Assembly: GCF_001545075.1 (NCBI RefSeq)
Contig: NZ_FCOB02000011.1
Coordinates: 154,754-218,753 of the forward strand
DNA length: 64,000 nt
Direction: 5' to 3'
DNA from: Caballeronia ptereochthonis
GTDB taxonomy: Bacteria > Pseudomonadota > Gammaproteobacteria > Burkholderiales > Burkholderiaceae
Shown: piece after piece, positions 1 to 8,259 of the stretch
How positions within the stretch are numbered: position 1 is the first letter of the stretch
Layout: each line of letters begins with the position of its first letter
The notes under the pieces: generated by a model
The model's database searches: none
What the model was told of the DNA's origin: nothing
The model's input: only the letters and a program-made list of their open reading frames with translations
Position numbers and translations under genes: made by a program

Positions 1-1
1 T

Positions 2-340
2 TTGCTCAAGTGCGGAGGTTCGTACATCCGGCTTTCTTCGACCGGCATTGAGGACGGTACGCAAGGCAACCGCACGGTCAAGTCGGCGGCATTCAGCCGT
101 CAAGGGCCCTCGTCGCTCGCCGAAACGGTCAACACCTGGAAGCATGCGCCTTTCGATGAGGAATTCACCTTGAGATGTCCCTTCGACAACAAGCCGGTTG
201 CGAATCGCGGCTTTACGATTATTCGAGACGATGGGTCCGTCATTAAGGGCATGACCGACGCGAACGGCAAGACGAGCCTTCAGAGATCGTTGTTCGCGGA
301 AAACGTTCGACTTCGAATTGATTCAAGAAAGGGTGCTTGA
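2..340 (+). CDS. vgrG: VgrG (TssI) spike protein, C-terminal fragment
   Basis: The last 112 codons of a T6SS VgrG needle-tip protein; the gene begins outside the window. The first residues (LKCGGSYIRLSSTGIEDGT) are the end of the gp5/DUF2345 beta-helix region typical of VgrG. After about residue 50 comes an extension (DEEFTLRCPF to ENVRLRI) that resembles the transthyretin-like module which, in other VgrGs, docks a cognate lipase effector. The lipase gene directly downstream fits that role. The family assignment is firm for the DUF2345 part; the transthyretin-like reading is by eye. Confidence 0.8.
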   Translation: MLKCGGSYIRLSSTGIEDGTQGNRTVKSAAFSRQGPSSLAETVNTWKHAPFDEEFTLRCPFDNKPVANRGFTIIRDDGSVIKGMTDANGKTSLQRSLFAENVRLRIDSRKGA

Positions 341-412
341 AGTTCTGGGCTCTTTTGAGCCGCGATTGAAGACCCGGGACAACATACGAACACAAAGATT
401 GGACTCAAGCTC

Positions 413-1987
413 ATGACGAATTTGGAACGTGTAATTCCAGGCAGGCTGGCTGACGATGGTTCCGTGCACTACTCATCAACCACCAGTGCTCCCGACGAGA
501 GTACTGCTGTGTGCTACATGATCCCTGATCGGGTGATTCCCATCATATTCGTCCCTGGGGTGATGGGCAGCCACCTGATCGCAACAGGCGCTGATAATCC
601 CAACGAGGATGAGCCTGTGTGGCTCTGCAATAGCCCGCTGAGGGTGGCGACTGCGTGGATGTTCAGAGGTGCGGAAACACGCAAGCAGAAGCTCGATCCC
701 GATGCTACGGGTGTCTACGACGGAGGAAAGATTCCCTCTGGCACTCCGCACACGGAAGAGGAACTTCGAAGGCGCGGCTGGGGCACCGTCGGCAAGATGA
801 GTTATGGAAGCTTTTTGGTGTGGCTTGAGAACGCGTTGAACGATTCAGAGCATGCACACGAAGGCACACGCGCCAGATTGATGGAAGGCACGCCAGACGT
901 CGGGCAACTCACGTATGACGAAGTGGCGCTGTCTTATCGATACCAGCTCCCGGTGCATGCGGTTGGCTATAACTGGCTTAAGTCCAATGCTGATTCAGCG
1001 CTGCAGCTTCACGAAAAGATAGAAGAATTCAAAGATTTCTATAAGCAACGTAACCTGATATGCGAAAAGGTAATTATGGTTACCCATTCGATGGGAGGTC
1101 TCGTTGCGCGGCACTATTCGGAGGCGAAAGGCTACGGCGACAATGCGTTGGGCATCGTTCATGGGGTGATGCCTGCGACGGGCGCCGCCGCTGCCTATAA
1201 GCGGGTAAAAAGCGGCACAGAAGGGTTCCTTACCGGAAAGGTGCTCGGTCCTGATGCGGCAACCATGACGGCTGTCTTCGCGCAAAGTCCGGGGCCGCTT
1301 CAGCTATTGCCGAGTGTGGACTACGGTATGGGCTGGCTAAAAATAAGTGACGGCAAAAACCTCATGACATTTCCGAAGACATCCCCTTATCGGGAAATAT
1401 ACTTGGCGAGGGGAAAATGGTGGGGGCTCGCTGATGAGCGGCTCATCAATCCTGCGGATCAGAAGAAAGTCGGTCTGGATCAGGGCTGGGGAAGGTACGC
1501 TGAGTTGATTTTGAATATTGTTATGCCATTTCATGACCAAATCAGCTTGAAATACCACCGGTCGACATACGCATTTTATGGGGACGACGAAAAATTCAAG
1601 ACATGGGGGACGGTAACCTGGAAGCGAAAGGCTTCGTCCTTTTGGAGGGATCGTAGCTATTCAATGGTGCCTCTCTCCGATGTCCAAAACTCCAAGCTGA
1701 TGAAGGATTCGGGGACTGGAGAAATCACGCTTGAAGGACAAGATGGACATTGGTGGAGTAGCGATTCTTTTCAATTGCAATGTGCGGAAGAGACTGGTGA
1801 CGGAACGGTTCCCGCTTTGTCAGGGCGCGCTCCTGGCGGGCAGAGCGGCGTGAGCGTCTGCAAAGCCTATTCCGGTATAGACCATGAGGGTGCGTATAAA
1901 AATAAAGTGCAGCAATTGTTTACTGTTTGGGCGCTGGTAAAAATCCTGCAAAACGTTAAAGGCACTCAGTTGGAGTATTCGTTTTGA
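413..1987 (+). CDS. T6SS lipase effector (Tle-type, PGAP1/LCAT-like alpha/beta hydrolase)
   Basis: A 524-residue alpha/beta hydrolase expected to attack phospholipids of rival cells after T6SS delivery. An N-terminal strand and oxyanion segment (IIFVPGVMGSHL, residues 45-56) precedes the nucleophile elbow T-H-S-M-G-G with Ser226. A Gly-Asp-Gly-Thr-Val-Pro segment near residue 463 supplies the likely catalytic Asp, and Ile-Asp-His-Glu near 490 the likely His. There is no signal peptide, as expected for T6SS cargo. It sits 72 bp after vgrG, and its stop overlaps the start of the Tli4-type immunity gene, which points to a Tle4-like pair. Base composition is lower in GC than the structural tss genes downstream. 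The exact Tle family is inferred from the partner rather than from the enzyme. Confidence 0.8.
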   Translation: MTNLERVIPGRLADDGSVHYSSTTSAPDESTAVCYMIPDRVIPIIFVPGVMGSHLIATGADNPNEDEPVWLCNSPLRVATAWMFRGAETRKQKLDPDATGVYDGGKIPSGTPHTEEELRRRGWGTVGKMSYGSFLVWLENALNDSEHAHEGTRARLMEGTPDVGQLTYDEVALSYRYQLPVHAVGYNWLKSNADSALQLHEKIEEFKDFYKQRNLICEKVIMVTHSMGGLVARHYSEAKGYGDNALGIVHGVMPATGAAAAYKRVKSGTEGFLTGKVLGPDAATMTAVFAQSPGPLQLLPSVDYGMGWLKISDGKNLMTFPKTSPYREIYLARGKWWGLADERLINPADQKKVGLDQGWGRYAELILNIVMPFHDQISLKYHRSTYAFYGDDEKFKTWGTVTWKRKASSFWRDRSYSMVPLSDVQNSKLMKDSGTGEITLEGQDGHWWSSDSFQLQCAEETGDGTVPALSGRAPGGQSGVSVCKAYSGIDHEGAYKNKVQQLFTVWALVKILQNVKGTQLEYSF

Positions 1988-3045
1988 AAAAGCGAGTCGG
2001 TTTTACAGTGTTTTTTTGGATATTTCTTGTTTTAGTTCAAGCTCGTGCAGACTCGGGGGGATTAAATATGTCGAATAAAATTGAAGGTTTGCAACCTCGC
2101 TGCGTGGGTCGTTTCATCATTGATGCACCTAATGGCGCGCTTCAGGCGGGAGGCGCGACAATAAACGACGTAAAGCTGACGGCCGAACAAATATCCTTGC
2201 AGGATTTCGAAAATGAAATGCAGGCGCGTGAGGTGACGCTTAAATCAACAAGAAGTGAATTTGGTTTTCAATTTCTGTTCGACTACGGAAAGGTTCGTGG
2301 TAGCGATAAAACTCGTTATTTTATCTCGCTTGGAGAGCCACATGAAATCAGTGATGGCGCTCGCGTGATTGAGGCTTACAAGTGGGACAATGGTTATCAA
2401 GTTTCGGTACGCATTAAGGCATTCGATTCCAGAAATTTGAAGATTTATGATCGACACCCGGAGATGAGGGAGTTTGCATCGAATAACGTTCCCGAAAAGA
2501 CAAATCTTGTTTTTGATCTGGTCGAAAGCGCCTACGGTCGAAATGATGAGGTGATTCCAACGGAGCCGGGAGTTTGCTTTCTGGGCGGCTTCCTTAAGCG
2601 CACGGCGCAAAGAAATGAGCGGATCAACACCCGCTTTGTTCTGGCCGACAAGCGAGATGTGAAGATATCGCTTTTGACAGACTCCGGAATTCAGGAAAAG
2701 GACACGCTGTTGCAGCGAGGTAAGCAGGTGGAGCGAAGTCTGAGCCTGATTTCGGGTGGCCGCACCGTGCGCAAGGGTCGAGTGTCGTTGCAGGGACTCG
2801 AAGCAGAGGAGTGGCTTACTGCCGGAGAGACACAACTGGAAGTGCCCGGCAACACCTTTACCCTGGAAGCGAACTCCACGATTGGTAGCGCGGAGGCACC
2901 CTTCATCGCTCTCGATATGAAAACGGGTGCGCCAAGCAATTTCGAGAAGGGGCCGATCAAAGCGGCATCCATGAGCGAAGCGGATGCCGTCAAGCTCTGG
3001 GATGCGGTATCGCGCACGCTTCGCCCGCGCCCGAACGGCTTCTGA
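1984..3045 (+). CDS. T6SS immunity protein, Tli4 family
   Basis: Predicted periplasmic immunity protein protecting the producer from the lipase encoded just upstream. Translation starts at a TTG inside the effector stop (TTGA, 4-base overlap). This start gives a good Sec signal peptide (KKRVGFTVFFWIFLVLVQARA, then Asp-Ser-Gly), matching the periplasmic site where such lipases act. The mature part opens with CVGRFIIDAP, characteristic of the Tli4 family, and runs to 353 residues, close to family size. A later ATG at 2068 would remove the signal. The gene is markedly AT-richer than the window average, a common mark of recently exchanged effector/immunity cassettes. Confidence 0.75.
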   Translation: MKKRVGFTVFFWIFLVLVQARADSGGLNMSNKIEGLQPRCVGRFIIDAPNGALQAGGATINDVKLTAEQISLQDFENEMQAREVTLKSTRSEFGFQFLFDYGKVRGSDKTRYFISLGEPHEISDGARVIEAYKWDNGYQVSVRIKAFDSRNLKIYDRHPEMREFASNNVPEKTNLVFDLVESAYGRNDEVIPTEPGVCFLGGFLKRTAQRNERINTRFVLADKRDVKISLLTDSGIQEKDTLLQRGKQVERSLSLISGGRTVRKGRVSLQGLEAEEWLTAGETQLEVPGNTFTLEANSTIGSAEAPFIALDMKTGAPSNFEKGPIKAASMSEADAVKLWDAVSRTLRPRPNGF

Positions 3046-3054
3046 CCAATCGAA

Positions 3055-4323
3055 ATGCCAGTCGAACTCGATAAGCTGCCGCCGAAACGCGTGGTCCCCG
3101 AAAACCCACCGTCGCGCCAGGTTTGGACTGTGGTGTTTCTGGTGCTCACGCTTGCAGGGATATTTGCCGTCTTGCTGCTCTGGCCAAAGGACGAGCCCAC
3201 AAATACGCCGTGGTTCTGGTCGTGCGTCGCAGTATTTCCAGCCGGGGTCGCCGGGTTTTTCGTGTTGCGCCGTTTTTCCGTGTTCGAAGGGCAGCGTCGT
3301 GACGCGCTCGAGTGGAATAAGGCAACCGACGATTACATGAACGACATGTTCGATCGAGCCAGTCGCCCGCTCGATGCTTTGACTGTTGCATACCGGTTCT
3401 CCAGCGACGCCGATGAGAACAAGTTCGATGGCCTGCTTACTGGATCACTGCAACTGGAACCATGCGCACTGCCGAAGGCAGACACGCCTCCAGCCAAAGT
3501 ACGTTGGTTCGCTCAGCCTGATCGCGACAAGGACGGCAGGAAACATTTACAAGACGAGGCGAGACAAGCCGACATTCTGCGAAGGGTCTTTGGCGAACTA
3601 CAGGATGACCTCAAGAAGAGTATTGGGAGTCTGCCGCGGCAATTGCCGACATCCGTTCGGTTGATCGTGTCCGGCTCGGCGCTGTCCGCCAATATCGTCG
3701 AGTGTTGGAAGCAAAGCGGGGCGCAGCGCGGATTGCATCTCTCAAACGTATGTCGCGAGCCCGAATGCCTGGTCCCGATGTGGCTGGATGCATGGCTTGA
3801 CGAAATTGAGCAAGATCGAAGCCAGGACGCACGGCTCCTCGTATTCGTTCAATTGAATCCGCTTCTCGATAAAGGGCCGTCAGAAGGTAGTTGCGAGATA
3901 GCACTCGCGATGTTGCTCGTGCCTCCCGCTCTCACCAATCGATATGGGCTGATACCTGTCGCGCAGGTCCATCGGCCGGAGCGCGCCACTGGTAAGTCGC
4001 TGGATGCGACATTGACCAATGCGCTGCGCTGGGGGCGATCTGCCGCCACGGATGTCGAGGGAGTCTGGCAAAGCGGACTGGACCTGGGTTCGGCCGGCGC
4101 GATGACCGCCGCCCTCGTCAAGTCCGGCATAACGATCAAGCCGGGCGACGTCGACTATATGGTTGGACATGCCGGTATTGGCGCTTCATGGTTTGCGCTG
4201 CTTTGCGCAATCAAGTCGGCGGCCTCCGGAGGGACCCAACTTGCAGTCATGAAGCAGGACGCTGAACTGATGTTCAGCGTCGTTCGGGTTCCACGGTCGA
4301 AGCCTGTGAACGGTAACCGCTGA
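3055..4323 (+). CDS. Membrane-anchored T6SS accessory protein, possible Tla3-type lipase adaptor
   Basis: 422 residues with two closely spaced hydrophobic helices at about 24-42 and 52-70, then a soluble domain of about 340 residues. The C-terminal part (GDVDYMVGHAGIGASWFALL and around) recalls the thiolase/ketoacyl-synthase fold, but I find no convincing catalytic Cys-His-His set. Its place between a lipase/immunity pair and PAAR, and its overall plan, resemble the DUF2875 proteins, of which Pseudomonas Tla3 helps load a Tle lipase onto VgrG. That assignment comes from memory of the family and context and is not proven. It lies 9 bp after the immunity gene, so it is probably co-transcribed. 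Confidence 0.5.
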   Translation: MPVELDKLPPKRVVPENPPSRQVWTVVFLVLTLAGIFAVLLLWPKDEPTNTPWFWSCVAVFPAGVAGFFVLRRFSVFEGQRRDALEWNKATDDYMNDMFDRASRPLDALTVAYRFSSDADENKFDGLLTGSLQLEPCALPKADTPPAKVRWFAQPDRDKDGRKHLQDEARQADILRRVFGELQDDLKKSIGSLPRQLPTSVRLIVSGSALSANIVECWKQSGAQRGLHLSNVCREPECLVPMWLDAWLDEIEQDRSQDARLLVFVQLNPLLDKGPSEGSCEIALAMLLVPPALTNRYGLIPVAQVHRPERATGKSLDATLTNALRWGRSAATDVEGVWQSGLDLGSAGAMTAALVKSGITIKPGDVDYMVGHAGIGASWFALLCAIKSAASGGTQLAVMKQDAELMFSVVRVPRSKPVNGNR

Positions 4324-4377
4324 TCAAAAATCAATGTGCTCGGGAACGAGATTACAGCGAAAGGAAAGCACTGAACA

Positions 4378-4668
4378 ATGCCACGACGCTACGACATATT
4401 GAAGGGCGATAAGACAACCATGGATGGCACGGTACTTGGGGGCGATTCACTCGACCGCGTCGGCGGCCGGGAGCAAGCCTACGAGCGTGATGAGATTTGG
4501 TGTCCGGCATGCCGGTCGATAGGGCTGATCGTATGCGATGGAACTCGTCTTTCGATGACGGGGCCGGACGGCAGACAAGGAGCGCTGAGCGACGATCTAT
4601 GCATTTGCGCATGCGAGCCTCCACCTCGGCTGATTCCGTCGCAAAGCTCGTCCTATGTAGACGTATAG
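4378..4668 (+). CDS. PAAR-domain T6SS spike-tip protein
   Basis: A 96-residue protein matching a stand-alone PAAR domain, the cone that caps VgrG. Visible PAAR-like pattern: R-Y-D-I-L-K-G-D-K-T-T near the start, a central WCPAC segment, and a final Asp-Leu-Cys-Ile-Cys-Ala-Cys patch suited to metal binding at the tip. There is no toxin extension, so it probably sharpens the spike and leaves the lipase to be carried by VgrG. A purine-rich AAAGGAAA sequence precedes the ATG. It lies between the putative lipase adaptor and tssM. Confidence 0.75.
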   Translation: MPRRYDILKGDKTTMDGTVLGGDSLDRVGGREQAYERDEIWCPACRSIGLIVCDGTRLSMTGPDGRQGALSDDLCICACEPPPRLIPSQSSSYVDV

Positions 4669-4755
4669 CCGCATTGCATGTCCTTGCTCGTACTCCTGGT
4701 ACTACATGCGCCATTCGCGGCGCTTCCGATTTCTCGCGTTTTTTGATCTTCAAGC

Positions 4756-7700
4756 ATGTTCCGCAAGTTTCGCATCGATGTTTGGAGCCTTGTCATCCTG
4801 ACGGTGATGGCTGGACTCTTGATCTGGCTGAAGGGCGATGAGTGGTTCGGCTTGCATTCAGCCGAAGCGCGCGCCAATTGGATTGTCCTATTGTGTCTGG
4901 TCTTTGTCGCCGCCTTCATCGGTTGCACCTACGACGCCGCGTCACGCCCCGCGGTTGCGGCGCGACGTGTCGGACATTGGGTACGGTCGCAATTCGGGGC
5001 ACTGCCGGCAACGCAGGAAGAAGGCATGAATAGCGCGAAAGCCCGCGTTGACGCTCTATCGAGAGCATTGCGTGATCGTCACGGTTGGCGTTGGCGCTAT
5101 CGCAATCGCTGGGTGATGTTGGTAGGAGATGTCCCGCTCGTTGAAAGGCTCGCGCCAACGCTCAAAACTGACGGCTTTGTGCTCCAAGGCGATCTGGTAT
5201 TGGTGCATTCGAATCGTACAGACGGCCAACCGGATGAGGCGTGGCTCCGTCAACTTCGTCGCGTTCGTCAGCGCCGTCCGATCGACGCGATCGTTGCGGT
5301 CATACACGCGCAAGGTTCATCGAACAAGCCATTCGATGCCGAGGCCATTGGGCATCGACTGGTGCATCATGCGCTTGCCCTGCGCTGGGCTGCGCCAGCG
5401 TACTTGCTGAACGTAAACGAGTGCAGCGGCGTCTTATCGAAGCACGATGAGAGCGTTGGGTGTGTCTGGTCGAACGCACGCGCGGACAAGGCATACATCG
5501 ATACGTCACTCGACCGGCTTGCAGCCGATCTTTCCAATGCAGGCGTCGCGCGGCTTGCCGTCGATCCTTATGACTGCGCTGCGGCGGAATTGGCACAGCA
5601 GATGGAGCGATTACGCGGAGCCTTTTCGGATTTGATCGTTCAGATCGGCAGTTCGCGTATCTGGCGCACTGCCGTTCACGGCTTGCTGTTTGCGGCTATT
5701 CCTCGTGAGCGGGAGACGGAAAATGATCACGGAGGGCAAGAGGCCAGGTCAGGTTCGCAGCATGCGATGGCGTCCAGCCATGCGCTCTGGCAAGCCATTG
5801 CCAATCACAGCCGCCAGGTCCACGGTCGGCGAGTAGGCTTCTCCTTTTCGACGACCGTCGCGTGGGCGACAACCGCTGTGGTCGCGCTGTGGACCATCGG
5901 AACGTTGATTTCGGGCGTCTCGAATCGCGCGATGATTCAGGAGGCAAGTACCACGCTTGGAAGGTTCTCGTCGACGCAAGCCCCAACGCAAGCGCTCGTC
6001 GCCCTCGACAGCCTGGACAAGCAACTCGATACGCTGGAAGTTCACCGCAAGGAAGGCGCGCCGTGGCTCACCCGTTTTGGCCTGAACCGCGACGCCGCAT
6101 TGCTCGAATCGCTCTGGCCCGGCTACCTGAGCGCGGCTTCGCTCGTGCTCATCGCGCCCATTCAGGCAAAGCTCGAAACCCGCCTGAACCAGCTCGCCTC
6201 GCTCTCCGATGCCGAAATCGCAAGCGGCGGCGCAGTGCAGGTGCAGGCCGCATACGACACGCTCAAAACGTACCTGATGCTCGCGCGCCCCGAGCACGCG
6301 GACGCAAAATTCCTCACGCAACAATTGACGGCAACCAACGCCCCCACGCGTCCGCGCAACTCGTCGCTCACACACGGCACTTGGGAAGACCTGCGCCAAC
6401 ACGCGATCGCCTTCTACGCGAGCCACCTCAAGCGCGGCTCATCACCGGCCATTACGCCCGACGTTTCGCTCGTCGCCGCCACACGCCAGACGATCATCGG
6501 CGTGCGCGGCATCCAGAACTCGACCGATGCGATCTATCAGCACATCATCGACGAGGCGAAGCCGAAATACCCGCCGCTCACGCTTGCGGCTTTGCTGGGC
6601 GAGCATCCGAGCCGTGGCCTTTTCGACGCGACGGCCACGATCCCCGGTGTCTTTACGCGCGCCGCATGGGAAGAACGCATCCCGAAGGCAATCGACGAAG
6701 CCAGCGAGCAACGCACCGTCACTGGCGACTGGGTGCTCTCGGACGCCAGACTAGACGCCGCCACCCCAGCGTCGACGCTCAAAGCCGAGCTACGTCAACG
6801 CTATTTCGACGACTACGCCCGCGCCTGGGCGCAATTCCTGAACGGCATACGCTGGCAAAATGCATCGTCGCTATCGGACACGGTCGATCAACTCGCATTG
6901 CTCGGCGATCCACAACGCTCCCCGCTCGTCGCACTAATGAATGCGATCGTCTATCACGCGGATGCAGGAGCCCCGACGCAGTCGCTGTCGGACAGCCTCA
7001 TCTCGAAGGCGCAGCACCTCGTCGGCACGGACGAAAAGGATCCCTCGAAGCAGACGCGGCAGCCGCAACGCTCGCCGCTGGCAGTCGCCTTCGGCCCGAT
7101 CCTGCGCCTGACGGGCAGCGATCTCGCTCCCAACGCGAAAGCGACGTCACAGGCGATCGGCGACCTGAGCCTGCCGCGCTATCTCGAGCGCGTCACCGCG
7201 ATGCGCCTGAAAGCCCGGCAGATGATGGCGAGCCCCGACCCCGACGCGATGTCCCGCGCCGCCGCCCAAGCCGTGCTGCAAGGCAGGACCTCGGATATCG
7301 CCGATAGCCGCGACTATGCGGGCCGTCTCGCCGCGAGCCTCGGCGAGCAATGGTCGGGCTTCGGCAAACTCTTCGAAGCGCCGCTCGATCAGACCTGGCA
7401 AGTCGTCGCGCAACCCGCGTCCGCCAGCCTGAACGAAATCTGGCGCGCTTCGATTCTCGCCGACTGGAACCACAATTTCGGCGGCCGGTATCCATTCGCC
7501 GATTCGGACAACGACGCCTCTCTGCCTGAATTGGCGCGCTTCATGCGTCTGGATAACGGCGTGATCGCTCAGTTCGTGACGACGCAGCTCGCGGGCGTCA
7601 TCGAGCGCCAGGGCGATCATTGGGTGGCGGCGCAAGGTTCCGATCAAGGCGCGCTCACGCTCGATCCCGCGTTCCTCGCGGCCCTGAACAAGCTCACGCG

Positions 7701-8259
7701 CGTATCGACGGCCATGTTTCCATCGGGCGATGCGCGCGTCCGCTTCGATCTGCGCGGCGTGCCCACGCCGGGTGTCACGGAGATGAGCTTCGCGCTCGCA
7801 GGGCGCGACTTCAAATACTTCAACCAGAAGGAAGAATGGGTGCCGTTCGAATGGCCGGGCCAGACGCTGGAAAACGTCACGCACGTGGAATGGCAAACGG
7901 CGCAAGGCGGTTTGCGCTCGGCGCTCGATGAGCACGGCCGCTTCGGCCTGATTCGCCTGCTCGAACATGCGAAGGTGGCGCAGCAGGACGGCGCGCGCTA
8001 TCTGCTCTCATGGACGCCGGATCAAAGCCAGGCGCCGCCGCTCTCGATGCAGATGCGAGCGGAAGCAGGCGCGGGGCCGCTCGATGTGCTCGCGCTGCGG
8101 CACTTCACGCTGCCCACGCGCATCTTCGTGACGAATGCGGCCAGGGATGGGCCGAAAAAGACAATGGCCAATCCGCCGCCCCTGCCGCCGGGCGCGCTCG
8201 CCGCGGCCGCGCGGCTTGGCGTGCCGCTGCCGCAAGGAAAGATCACGGAGGCACGATGA
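4756..8259 (+). CDS. tssM: T6SS inner-membrane protein TssM (IcmF/VasK family), P-loop lacking
   Basis: 1167-residue IcmF-family protein; TssM bridges the inner membrane and binds the lipoprotein TssJ in the periplasm. Hydrophobic segments lie at about 10-26 and 42-58, with a third at about 360-385, leaving a cytoplasmic domain between and a large periplasmic domain after. The periplasmic part contains the IcmF-related region and the C-terminal beta domain (residues about 1020-1165). Where the Walker A motif is expected (about residue 120) the sequence reads WVMLVGDVPLVERLAP, so no GxxxxGKT is present. Base composition rises clearly after about position 5990, inside the gene. The stop overlaps the tssA start (ATGA). 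Confidence 0.85.
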   Translation: MFRKFRIDVWSLVILTVMAGLLIWLKGDEWFGLHSAEARANWIVLLCLVFVAAFIGCTYDAASRPAVAARRVGHWVRSQFGALPATQEEGMNSAKARVDALSRALRDRHGWRWRYRNRWVMLVGDVPLVERLAPTLKTDGFVLQGDLVLVHSNRTDGQPDEAWLRQLRRVRQRRPIDAIVAVIHAQGSSNKPFDAEAIGHRLVHHALALRWAAPAYLLNVNECSGVLSKHDESVGCVWSNARADKAYIDTSLDRLAADLSNAGVARLAVDPYDCAAAELAQQMERLRGAFSDLIVQIGSSRIWRTAVHGLLFAAIPRERETENDHGGQEARSGSQHAMASSHALWQAIANHSRQVHGRRVGFSFSTTVAWATTAVVALWTIGTLISGVSNRAMIQEASTTLGRFSSTQAPTQALVALDSLDKQLDTLEVHRKEGAPWLTRFGLNRDAALLESLWPGYLSAASLVLIAPIQAKLETRLNQLASLSDAEIASGGAVQVQAAYDTLKTYLMLARPEHADAKFLTQQLTATNAPTRPRNSSLTHGTWEDLRQHAIAFYASHLKRGSSPAITPDVSLVAATRQTIIGVRGIQNSTDAIYQHIIDEAKPKYPPLTLAALLGEHPSRGLFDATATIPGVFTRAAWEERIPKAIDEASEQRTVTGDWVLSDARLDAATPASTLKAELRQRYFDDYARAWAQFLNGIRWQNASSLSDTVDQLALLGDPQRSPLVALMNAIVYHADAGAPTQSLSDSLISKAQHLVGTDEKDPSKQTRQPQRSPLAVAFGPILRLTGSDLAPNAKATSQAIGDLSLPRYLERVTAMRLKARQMMASPDPDAMSRAAAQAVLQGRTSDIADSRDYAGRLAASLGEQWSGFGKLFEAPLDQTWQVVAQPASASLNEIWRASILADWNHNFGGRYPFADSDNDASLPELARFMRLDNGVIAQFVTTQLAGVIERQGDHWVAAQGSDQGALTLDPAFLAALNKLTRVSTAMFPSGDARVRFDLRGVPTPGVTEMSFALAGRDFKYFNQKEEWVPFEWPGQTLENVTHVEWQTAQGGLRSALDEHGRFGLIRLLEHAKVAQQDGARYLLSWTPDQSQAPPLSMQMRAEAGAGPLDVLALRHFTLPTRIFVTNAARDGPKKTMANPPPLPPGALAAAARLGVPLPQGKITEAR

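Noticed and set aside
2..340. Phage tail-spike origin for the first fragment
   Set aside because: The sequence ends in the VgrG/DUF2345 and T6SS lipase context and no other phage genes follow, so T6SS is favoured over prophage.
8010..8255. Upstream extension of tssA
   Set aside because: Lies inside tssM with no tssA homology; GGAGG before 8256 and the ATGA overlap support the shorter form.
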